A stretch of 64,000 nt of DNA from Annona cherimola (lineage: Eukaryota; Streptophyta; Magnoliopsida; Magnoliales; Annonaceae): NCBI GenBank assembly GCA_030490835.1, contig CM059972.1, forward strand, positions 38,357,452 through 38,421,451, written 5' to 3'. Shown one piece after another: positions 1 through 9,584 of this stretch. The notes under the pieces are model-generated. The model did not search any database. It had not been told where the DNA came from and saw only the letters and a list, made by a program, of their open reading frames with translations. How positions within the stretch are numbered: the stretch's first letter is position 1; each line of letters starts with the position of its first letter. The translations under genes were made by a program, and so were the position numbers.

Positions 1-337
1 GATGATGTTGGGCTTGGTATTATGAGATTATTGGATTATGAAAATCCTTGATGAAGTTAGATTAATGATTTATTGATCACGTCTCAATTTCAACTGTTAA
101 TTTCAAACGGCTATAACTTGAGCTAGGAAAATCGGATTGAGATGAAATTTGAAACAGTTAAATTAAAATTATGAGATTAAAATTTTGGAAGGTTTGGATT
201 AAGAAAATCATGTTGGGAGAATATCTGAATTGGAAAAGGTGAGTATGGTTGACTTTTGCACCTCAAAGGTACCATGTATTAAATGCTAGAGTACATGGCT
301 TAAATGTAATTTTTAATGAACCAAATAGGTGTCAAAT
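1..337 (+). mobile_element. Gypsy-type LTR B, 5' portion
   Basis: The sequence matches the early part of the other long LTRs in this window, for example the segment around 32160-32640 on the + strand and the reverse complement near 20880-21300. It is interrupted at 337 by solo LTR A and resumes at 3248: the text reads through from the end of this piece to the start of the next once A and one copy of its target duplication are removed. The first few hundred bases of B lie outside the window. No coding potential is seen. Confidence 0.82.
333..337. repeat. Target-site duplication of LTR A (left copy)
   Basis: CAAAT directly precedes the TGTGGAACC start of LTR A and is repeated at 3248-3252 directly after its GGCGCCACA end. 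A perfect 5-bp duplication is what retroviral-type integrases leave. Confidence 0.9.
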
Positions 338-1131
338 TGTGGAACCCTGATCTTTGAGACGTGTACAAAACCCTAGGATTGTAAACCCTAGGTAATATAT
401 TTGAGAAATATATATTGATGGATATGAAATATATGGAAATGAAGGTTAAAATACTTATGCAGGAAATTTGGATGAATAGTGCACGTGAATAGTGAAATGT
501 GAATAGTAAACGTGGGATTAAGGAAATATGTTAAGTTAATCACTTTGGATTAACTTAATCATAAAAGACGAAAAAGGAAGCTTCCCACTACAAGACAAAA
601 ATGTTTTTTTGGATTAAAATATGAATTTTCGGATTTTTAATTGATTTTTGAAGAAAATGAAGAATTCATATCTTGCAATCCGGACATCGGATCAAGATGA
701 AATTTTTTATGGGTGGCCAAGATATGATGATGGATATGATGAATGGTCCAAGATTAATCAAAGATCATGAATTAAGGGTCAAGATTAAATGTCATTTGAA
801 AATGGAAAAAGTAACTTTACTTTTTCATTAATGGCGTTTGACTTGGATTAATTTTAATTAAATAAAATTAATGCAAAGCCTGCTATTGCTCCTGTAGCAT
901 GGACTTTTGGGGCATGATCCAATGACCCATGATCATCCTCATCAAAGATCAATGGCTAGAATTAATTTAGCCTAAATTAATTAATTTTAAAAAAATAAAA
1001 AAATAGGTAAAAATGCTGCAATAGGGCTGCACAATGCTCCATGCACCTTTTAAAATTAGAAACAAATACATTTGCAAATTTACACCTCAAGCAAGAGGGG
1101 GTGAATTGCAAATATGTGAAAAATCAAAAAG

Positions 1132-1140
1132 TATAAATAG
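1132..1140 (+). promoter_or_regulatory. TATA box of LTR A
   Basis: TATAAATAG sits about 150 bases before the first donor-like site, where an LTR promoter would be expected. I infer transcription starting near 1160-1170, close to the GGACGTCC palindrome at 1152-1159. Initiation itself is not visible in sequence. Confidence 0.6.
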
Positions 1141-2058
1141 GGGGCAGGGGTGGACGTCCAAAGGCACTCCAAGCTTGAGCAATTCAAGCATTCCCACCCC
1201 CAAAACACGTTTTGGCCATAGAGAGAAAGGAGAGAAGGAAGGAAAGAGAAAATGGGAAGGAAATGAGAAGTTCTCTACTTGAGGTAAGCAATTTCTTCCC
1301 AAATTTATTTTGGATGTTAAGTAGGGTAAAATCATGCTTAGATAATGCCTAAGCATGAGAAAATAAGTAAATTTACAATGCTTAATTGGAATCATACCGG
1401 AACATCGAAAATTTGGAGCAAAGATAGAGCATTCGGGGAAATCATGTATGATATGTGGAAATAATGCTCCAAATTTGATAAATGATGATTTGGGATGTAT
1501 GAATATGATAAATATGATGTTGGAATGATGATATATTAATTTCATGATTTTTGGAATTAAGGATTATGCTTAAGTGAATTTATGATGATTTTTAGTAGAT
1601 GGAAAAAATGATTTTTTTCGTCGAGTAAATGATGATAAAATTAAAATGTATGAAATGTCCTATGATATACTGGGCATAAGGTATGTCATGGTATTTTTTA
1701 TTTTTGGAAAAAATATCAATTTTTGGAACCCAGGAACAGTAACCACGTCTCTGTGAACAGTAACCTCGGATGAACATTAACGTAAACAGTAATTGCTACA
1801 GTGCCATGAACAGTAATTATGAACAGTAAACAGCGTGATTTGGGGAAAAAATTGAGATTTATTTTTATATTTTATGAGGATATATGGATGGCATTTTTAA
1901 AGAATTTATGGATAAAAATCCATATAAATGAGTAATGACCAAGTATCTTTATAAGATTAACCTCTATGGGAATGAGGTAATGAATAGTTATAAAGCAAGC
2001 ATGGAAAGTAAACTAAGACATAGAATGGATAGATAAAATATTCATTTTCCTTGTATAG

Positions 2059-2098
2059 GGAAAAAGGAAGGAGAATGTTGAGGACACGGACTGAGGAG
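2059..2098 (+). other. Putative 40-nt micro-exon of LTR A
   Basis: A purine-rich block preceded by TTGTATAG and followed by GTAAGCAAGC. It is the shortest of the eleven family examples (the others are 44-47 nt). The matching acceptor-like site for the next exon is AAACAG at 2883-2888. Splicing is inferred only. Confidence 0.45.
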
Positions 2099-2849
2099 GT
2101 AAGCAAGCAAAACTTTCTAAAATGTTTTAAATGATTGCAAATTGTTTGCTCACATGTTTTATGAAATGTGTTTAAGGGTGGTCATTCCTATAATGTTTTG
2201 AAATGATGAATATTTATGAGTTTTTATGAAAGTTATGCCGGCATATTGATATCATGTTATATTTATGGACATGTGCACATGTGTGTTGTATGATGAGAAA
2301 GAGGCTTTAGTGGAGGAAGTAGGATCGGGGATCCCTCTTCACTATTGCCGAGTCGTATGGGTTGTGTGCCGACAGCGTCCTCCCAAGAGGTGGAGGCAAA
2401 GGAAGGTTATGTGTGAATGAATGTTATGTTTGAATGAAAGCATTGCATTTTCATACATGGATTGGAAATGAAAGCATGAATTTAAAATGATGATTTTAAG
2501 GGATGGTGCAAATAATTCTCTACATAAGAATGATGAGTTACCTAGTGTAAGAGGTATATAATGCCGGGAAATCAAAAGTCATGCATGTAGGAACCATGTA
2601 GGCGTCAAGAGGAAGAGAGGTTCCCTTGATGAGGCCAAGTCGGAGACAGCCGGCGCATTGGACCATATGTGAGATGTTCCCTGGGCTAGCGTACCCGCAC
2701 ACAAAGGTTTATGTCAGGAGTGGAAAGAAAGCATTTGCACATCCAATGGTTTATGAAAAGGTTTCTGTGCATTTGATAGTTGATCACTTGGTAAGTGTCT
2801 TCTATCGAATGTAGAGGAATGCATTTAAAATGAAAAATGCTTGCTTACT

Positions 2850-2861
2850 GAGTTTTGACTC
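2850..2861 (+). other. Stem-loop GAGT-TTTG-ACTC before the acceptor-like site of LTR A
   Basis: A 4-bp perfect stem with loop TTTG. Its 3' arm forms part of a CTCAC branch-point-like motif that precedes a T-rich tract and ACAG|GT at 2885-2890. Confidence 0.5.
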
Positions 2862-5406
2862 ACGTTTTGCTTTTCAAACCATAAACAGGTATAGCACAGG
2901 CCAAGAAGAAAAGGAAAAGGAAGGTATGAAGAAAATTTTATGATATGCTGATCCATATATGGTATGACATGAACATATGATAAGGAGTTTTCAAATTATG
3001 TATGTATAAAAAGTTCAGGTTAAAATAACCTGTATTTTACAAAAACAAGTATGAATGTTATCAATGATAATTGAGATTTGATGATAAGTATGTGTCTTTA
3101 TGTGATGAAAGAAAAAGAAAAAAAAATTTTGACGAGATCGAATTAAGTACCCGCCGCGTGATCAGGGCAACAATCCTGATTCACACTTACCAATCGACAA
3201 GATCCCGGAGTAAGGACAAATGTGACGCCTCGGTTCGGGGCGCCACACAAATGCAGGTGAAATGCAAGGTATTTTATGCATTAATATGTGTGGAAATTCT
3301 TTGGATATTTTTCTGGAATTAATGGAGCTAGGGAGTGCTCAAAGTGAGCATAGGTGAGGTGTCCATACATAGATGTTCAAGTGATGTTATTGCTGGATTT
3401 TTTTAAATTTTTTATTTTATAAATTATGCACATAAGTAGCTGACATGTTGGTATACATAAATGAGCATTTAATTATGTGAAAAAAATCCAAGAAAAATCG
3501 TGAATTGCAGCTGCCATGAAAGGTGGAAAAAATGGACAGCATGTTGAGGCAAATGACGTGCACTGTTTCATGCTGTTGTAATGATTTTTGCCAATTTTTT
3601 TATGCCAAATTAATGGATTAATTAAATTATAATTAGGTGTATAATTTACCCTCAAATAGAGATTATTAAAAAATTGAAAAAATATAAAAATGGGCAGCAG
3701 CTATGGACGTGCCAAGTGGACAGCTTGTATGGTCAAGATATTGAGCAGATTTTTGGTTTAATAAAAAAATGATAAAAATATTTATATGACTGTAATTTAA
3801 CCAGAACATCAAGAGGATAAGTGAGCAATTAAAGGGCTGCGGAAAATCCAACTCCAAGTGGGGCCCATAGCTGGAAAATCCAGCTCTATAATGGGTCAAG
3901 TGGAGATGAGGTTTTGTGAAAATTTTCAAAGTGCTGAAACTTGCACCCCAAGAACAGCAGAACGTCCAGCCCTAGCTCAGCCAAGAAGGAAGAAAAAAAG
4001 AAGGAAAAGGAAAGGGAAAAATGAGAGATCACCCATTTAATCAAGTAAGTATATGATTATTTTGAGTTTATGCTTCAAATCTGGAAATTATATGATGTTA
4101 TAAACCAAAATATGAATGAAGTAGTAAATGAAGTATTTTCACTATGAAAATTTGTTTACAAGTTCATTATATCATGATTAAGGGACGACCAAAATTTCAG
4201 ATTGAAATATTAAGTAGGTTTCAAATTAAAAATTCGATAAGATTAACCTAAATAGGGTAAAACAGGTGACAGGATTATAAATGGAATTTCAGGCTGAAAA
4301 TTTTACAGGATATATAATACATATTGAGGATAACACAAAAAAATAAAAATTAGGTTTTGATGGGTATACATATGCCCCATAATTCACGTGATTAGGGCTG
4401 ACCGTAATCTCACAACACTGTCCAGCACAGTGAAAATGCCAAAATAAATATATAATGTTAATATTTCGTGATGAAATATTTATGAAAGTTAATTCATATA
4501 TTTATTGATGTATGATAGAAATTTCAGAATTAAATACCTTTATTTGATTATAAATCAAGATTTAGAGATTTCAGTACGCCTGATTTCAGCATATGTGGAT
4601 AGTTTGAGAAAAAAATCAAAACGAAATATGAAACCTATGTAGAAATGATCCAAATTGATTTATATGTTAATAACCTAAATTTTTGTTAGGAAAAGTTGGA
4701 TTAATTGCTGAAAATTCAGATTTATAAAACTATTTAGGATTATGTGTCAAGAGACACGTTAAACGTGTGAAAAATGGGTTCCAAAGTTCCTGTTTTGGAA
4801 TCCTATGATTAGTGGAATTAAATCCCATAAAAATATCCTAAATAAATTGATAATTAAGGGTAATTATTATGCTGAATTAGTAACCAAGTTGCTGACTTGG
4901 GAAATTTTATGAAATGCCTCATATATGTGTTGCCAAACGGGCATATGAGAAAGAATAGATATGCATGAGTGATAAATGACTTGTGAAATATGATTTTGTG
5001 CAAAAATGCATGAGAATATGATAAATTTCATTATTATATCTCTGTTAGAATTGTATGATGTTAATTCCAAATTTTGGAATTAATTAACGAGGTTTAAGGC
5101 AATGACATGTGCTTAAAATGGGCACCGATGTGTGAATTTTGGAAAATAAGTGAAAATGGCTTAAGGAAGATAATGAGCCATTAAATAATGGTTATTGAAT
5201 GATCATTAAGTGATTGGATGATTACCCTATTTATGGGATTAAATAGGGAATGTAAAAGCTCATGTAGTAAGTATGTGCAATATGGGTATAATGACTTGAG
5301 AAGTCGAAGGAATTATGTATGTTAATGAAAACGGGTTGGAAAACCTAAGGAATATAAGTATTTGAAGACGATGCAAATAAATAAAATATTATTTTCATTT
5401 ATTTAG

Positions 5407-5453
5407 GCAAAGGCAAGGAAAAGAGTGAAAGAAAAGGATTATAGCGATCTCAG
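5407..5453 (+). other. Putative 47-nt micro-exon of LTR B
   Basis: Preceded by TTTATTTAG and beginning GCAAAGGCAAGG; followed by GTAAGCAAG. Length and ends agree with the copies in D, F and L. The next acceptor-like site, TTAGACAG, ends at 8026, so the implied intron is about 2.57 kb. Confidence 0.45.
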
Positions 5454-6593
5454 GTAAGCAAGAGAACTTTCTAAAATAATATTTTCTTTCTATGTAATTG
5501 ATATGATTGTTATGTTTATGTCTTAACGAATGGGCAAGCGCAAGTTTTGAAAATGATGGCTTTAATGAAAAGCCACAAGTTTTGGAAAATGACGGCTTTC
5601 ATGAAAATCGTAAATTTTGGAAAAGATTGACTTTAAGGAAAAGCCTCAAAGTTTTCCTCATGGGAAGCAAGCAATACGTTTTAAGATAAGGATTTTATCA
5701 TCAGTGTTGCCAAAGATTGGCAATGCTTTATGTTAATGGAATTGAGAATTTTGCTTATGATTAAGTAAGTTCTCCACGATAATGTTTTCAAAGGATTTCA
5801 TGTCTAATGCCGATAGTTTTAAGAATTTTCATTTGAGTAAGCAAGTTCTTTATGATGTTGTTTCAAAAGTATTTTATAAGAAAAATGGAATTTTGCCCTT
5901 TTTCACAAAGAAACAAATGTAAATAAGTTTTGAATTTCTCTTATGATGTTTAATGATAAATAATCATGTTATAAAAGAAAAAAAAAAGAGAAATTTGATT
6001 TATGAAAAAGATTTATTTTGCTACGTCTTGATAATTAAATAATAAATGATGATTTGGACATAGTTCATATGTTTTGAAATGATATTCAAAAATTTTTGAT
6101 TTCCTTTCGATAAGGAAATCTATGTTGAAAATATCTGGAAAAATGTTTATACGGATGTGTTGAAGAGAATTTAAAGATGACCAACCTCCTATCTTGATTT
6201 TCTTAAAATGGTTTGGTTTCGGGTTGATAAAATAGCATACAAAAGACCGTGCAAGGCTCCTTTATATAAAAATGACAAAATTGATATGTGGACAAGAAAT
6301 TGATTTTAAGGTGGTTGAGAAGGGGTTAGCACAATTGCACAACTTTTGTGAGCAAAAGGCCCTGAAATGGAAACCAAGAAGATGCTAGGAAAAATGTGTG
6401 ATTTATTCTTGAAAATCTAAAAGTTTTGAAATTCTTTTATTAAAAGGGTTTTAAAGTGTGTTGTTTCTCAAAAATTTCAAATATTTATCAAAATATTTTA
6501 CTCAAAATGTTGCTAACAGAATTTAAGGAAGGTCATCCTAAAATTAGATTTCAAATAACAACTTGTTAAAGTGGGTGCGCTCGCTTACAAGTT

Positions 6594-6745
6594 GACACGG
6601 ACTGCGATCTGTGATGTGTTTTTAAAAATGATTTTTAAAGATATAGACTTCGGTCTAAGAATTTTTGTGAGTATGGATGCAGGCTAAGGTCTGTGATCCC
6701 GGTTTAAAAGGACATGGGTTGCGGTCTGTGGTTCTTCAAACCAAA
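6594..6745 (+). repeat. Imperfect dyad repeats CAC-N-GAC...GTC-N-GTG in LTR B
   Basis: Several copies of a sequence close to CACGGACTGCGGTCTGTG, each an imperfect inverted repeat, are spaced at about 25-60 bases. Related series occur in reverse orientation in F (24860-25042) and L (62140-62312), always just upstream of the hairpin array in LTR sense. Confidence 0.6.
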
Positions 6746-7266
6746 CGGGTTGTTGTCCATCATAATAATGTACGGTGCACTAGTACAAGAAACAGGCAGG
6801 TTGTAGAGCACTGTTGGGATGACCGGGGCCCATTCTACATAAGGCCAAGTCGCTAAGGGATGGCAGAAGTGCCAGCGGCACCCTTCCTAAGATGGGAGCA
6901 GGATAAATAAACAGCCGCCTGGCTAGCATGCTGTTAAGGATTCTCTTCCAAAAGGTAGCATGATCACTTGCTAAGTGTCACTACTGGATGGGGAGAAATG
7001 TGTTTTCATAAGTTTTGCTTTCCAAAAGCCCAAAGATTGGGATATAAAAGGATTTATATGAAAAATTTATCCTAAATTGAATTTTTATGAGCCATTATGC
7101 ATAAGTTACCCTAAAAGCAGGGTGTTTTACACAAAATGTGTAAATAATAAGAATAAAAAAAAATTCTTATGCAAAAGTTTTCATGAAAAGGATTTATGAC
7201 TCGTTTGCTATAGACAAGCCCCAAGATGGGGATTATGAAAAAGGGATTTACGTTGTAAAATATTTT

Positions 7267-7907
7267 GGACATAAGAATGTCCATTTCTTAAAGGGATTTA
7301 TGTTGGAAAATATTTTGGACATAAGAATGTCCATTTCCAAAAGGTTTATGTGGAAAAAATGGTTGGACATGAGAATGTCCATTTCCTAAAGGAATTTATG
7401 TTGGAACATGTGTGGACATAAGAATGTCCATTTCTAAAAGAGTTTAAGGGATAAAAGTGTTTGTGGATATATGAATGTCCATTGCTAAAGGAAACTATGT
7501 GAAAAATGTTTTGAGACATAAAATGTCTCTTGACTAAAGGATTTTATGATGAAAAATATTTTTGGACATAAAAATGTCCTTCGCTGAGAAAGGCTTATAT
7601 AAATAATGTTTTAGGACATGAGAATGTCCTCCCTTGCCAAAGAATTTATGAGAAAAAATTTTTGGACGTAACACGTCCACCAGCAAAAGATAGTTTTATG
7701 TAAATGTCTTGGAACATTGGAAATGTTCACTCAAGACAAAAGGGAATTAAATAAAGAGAGTAAAACATGGATGTTTTGCCTTAACAAGCCCAGAGGTGGC
7801 TTGTAAATGATTTTAAGAATAAATATTTTATGATAACGTTCAAGGACATAAAATTGTCCTCATGAATAAAGGATTTCATGATAATGTTTTAGGACATGTA
7901 AATGTCC
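7267..7907 (+). repeat. Array of 12 palindromic hairpins, about 50-bp period, in LTR B
   Basis: Perfect or near-perfect stems of the form GGACAT-N3/5-ATGTCC begin at 7267, 7317, 7365, 7414, 7465, 7514, 7564, 7614, 7664, 7712, 7844 and 7892. The spacing is 48-51 bases except one gap of 132. Three units carry compensatory double changes: AGACAT/ATGTCT at 7514, GGACGT/ACGTCC at 7664 and GAACAT/ATGTTC at 7712. The unit at 7465 has a G-T wobble. The array lies wholly in the second putative LTR intron. It is not a CRISPR array: this is plant LTR sequence with no unique spacers. Confidence 0.85.
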
Positions 7908-7987
7908 TCAAGAAAAAGGTGTTGAAGATATTTAATGAAATGATTTTCAAGGAAGTGTTGCCCTAAAAGATAAAATGCTTGCTTACT

Positions 7988-7999
7988 GAGTTATCACTC
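7988..7999 (+). other. Stem-loop GAGT-TATC-ACTC before the acceptor-like site of LTR B
   Basis: Same stem as in LTR A with a different loop (TATC). It is followed by a T-rich tract and ACAG|GT at 8023-8028. Confidence 0.5.
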
Positions 8000-8479
8000 A
8001 CATTTTGTTTTCCAAATTTTAGACAGGTACTGGAAGACTCAAGCGGTCGAGGACCTAAGAAATGGAGAAAAGGTACGAGATAGTAACATGTGGGCTAAAA
8101 GGATTAGCCATGGTGAGTGAAATGATATGAATGGAAGTTTTCAGGTATGTTGATATATATGTGAACTTGTTTGAAGTTCTGAGTTCTATGTGAACTAATG
8201 ATTGATTATATGTATGTATAAAATGAAAATGCCATGATTAGGTCAAGAAGACCTTTAATGTATAAGTACATGTTGAGAAGTTATAAAATGGATATGTACA
8301 AGTGTACCATTGTTTATGTTATAAATGAAATGATGATGAACAAAAAAAAAGGGCAAATTCCAATTAAAATCCCGCCGCGTGATCAGGGCAACAATCCTGA
8401 TTCACATTTACCAATCAATAAGATCTTGAGGTAAGGAAGTGACGTCTCGGTGTGGGGCGCCACATTCTTACTTGTATAG

Positions 8480-8524
8480 GCAAAGGAAAAGAAAAAGTTG
8501 ACCCGGAAAGCCCACGTGAACAAG
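8480..8524 (+). other. Putative 45-nt micro-exon of LTR C
   Basis: Flanked by TTGTATAG and GTAAACAAG. It starts GCAAAGGAAAAG and ends CAAG, close to the 45-nt block in K. The acceptor-like site for the following exon ends at 9180. Confidence 0.45.
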
Positions 8525-9138
8525 GTAAACAAGCCAAATTTTCTAAATGATTTTTGTTTCTTAAATTATTCTTAAGTAATTGTGAATGATGTTTTAACAG
8601 CTTTTATTGGTTTAGCAAATGATATTTGAAATGTATTTCCAAGTTCTTTAAGGATGGTCATTCCTCAGTTCATTATGTATTGATAACTGATTTATATAAC
8701 TATTTTATTAAACATGGAAAATACTGCTTTATGAAATTATGAAAGGAAAATCATGCTAGCATGTCATGGATAAGTTCACGTGCACAATGCATGAGGTCCA
8801 CCTTAAATGTGTAAGCAAACCGATTGTCCCCCTTTGGTGTGGCCGAGTCGCTAAGATAGGCCAAGGGCCGGCGGCACCTCCCTGGATGGGAGAAGATGAA
8901 GATGGATGGTCGCCTAGCTAGCTTCCATCTTAAAAAATCATAATGCATTCATCTCATTGTCATGATATATCCCCGAGGGGGTATAATGTTGCTTTTCATG
9001 ATGATTGTAAATAAAAGGTTTCTGCTCCACAGGTAGCTGATCACTTGATAAGTGTCTCTACTGAATGGAGAGGAACGTTTTTGAAAAATGTTGCTTTCGA
9101 ATTGATTTGACTGAAAATATGTATAAAGCTTGCTTATT

Positions 9139-9151
9139 GAGTGTACAACTC
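9139..9151 (+). other. Stem-loop GAGT-GTACA-ACTC of LTR C
   Basis: The loop is five bases here, yet the two arms remain complementary. CTCAC follows as in the other copies. Confidence 0.45.
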
Positions 9152-9584
9152 ACGTTTTGTTTTCCAAACCCATAGACAGGTGAAGAAATGAAAGAGACAA
9201 GGAGCTTGAACTAAGCATGAAGAATGTGAAGATCTTATGAATTTTAATATGTGTTTCTTGTGGATGATGGAATGTAATGTAACTTAATATTTTATGATCT
9301 ATGTGATGATTTGTATTTTATGAACATGTGAATTATGGATGATAGGCATGTTATGAAATTTTATGATTATATCTGAAATAAAATGTGTGTATTAGGTCAA
9401 AGATGACTTGTATGAGCATTTGAGGAAAAATATTTTCAAAATAGATTATTAAGGAACTATAACTAATTGGATAAATATTCGTTAAATCCCGTCGTGTGAC
9501 AGGGCAACAATCTTGATCACGTTTACCAATCAATAACGATCTCGAGGTAAGGCTCAGGATGTAATGCTCGTTGGGGGCGCCACA

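Larger units (their letters stand above)
338..3247 (+). mobile_element. Solo LTR A, gypsy-type, short subfamily
   Basis: A 2910-bp unit that starts TGTGGAACCC and ends GGGGCGCCACA, bounded by the duplication CAAAT. LTR G has the same organisation and nearly the same length (2909 bp). A TATA box lies at 1132-1140, followed by a GGACGTCC palindrome at 1152-1159 and a purine-rich stretch. Donor-like GTAAGC lies at 1284, a 40-nt micro-exon candidate at 2059-2098 and an acceptor-like site at 2887-2888. No internal retrotransposon sequence and no second LTR adjoin it, so it is a solo LTR left by recombination. The short open frames within it do not resemble proteins. Confidence 0.9.
3248..8464 (+). 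mobile_element. Gypsy-type LTR B, main portion (long subfamily)
   Basis: This continues LTR B after solo LTR A and ends in GGGGCGCCACA at 8464. With the first 337 bases it gives at least 5554 bp, making B the longest LTR here. The extra length comes from dyad repeats at 6594-6745 and the hairpin array at 7267-7907, both within the second putative intron (5454-8026). Donor-like GTAAGT lies at 4045. The last 130 bases hold the family's shared terminal block ending TGACGTCTCGG...GCGCCACA. It borders a different LTR (C) at 8465, which implies insertion of B into C. No protein-coding sequence is recognisable. Confidence 0.85.
8465..9584 (+). mobile_element. Gypsy-type LTR C, 3' portion
   Basis: The last 1120 bp of an LTR related to K (compare 52840-53974), ending GGGGGCGCCACA. 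Its 5' part should lie to the left of LTR B, outside the window. The piece begins just before a TTGTATAG acceptor-like site and includes the micro-exon, the second putative intron and the terminal block. B sits directly against it, so B was probably inserted into C with TTCTT (8465-8469) as one copy of the duplication. Confidence 0.8.

Noticed and set aside
7267..7907. CRISPR-like array of regularly spaced palindromes
   Set aside because: The setting is plant LTR sequence, the whole 50-bp unit is repeated (no unique spacers), and the same array occurs in two other LTR copies.
8820..8890. tRNA-like passage (TGGCCGAGTCGCTAAG), possible SINE or tRNA gene
   Set aside because: It resembles an A box of a leucine or serine tRNA, but no B box, anticodon arm or acceptor stem follows; the block is a regular part of the gypsy LTR.
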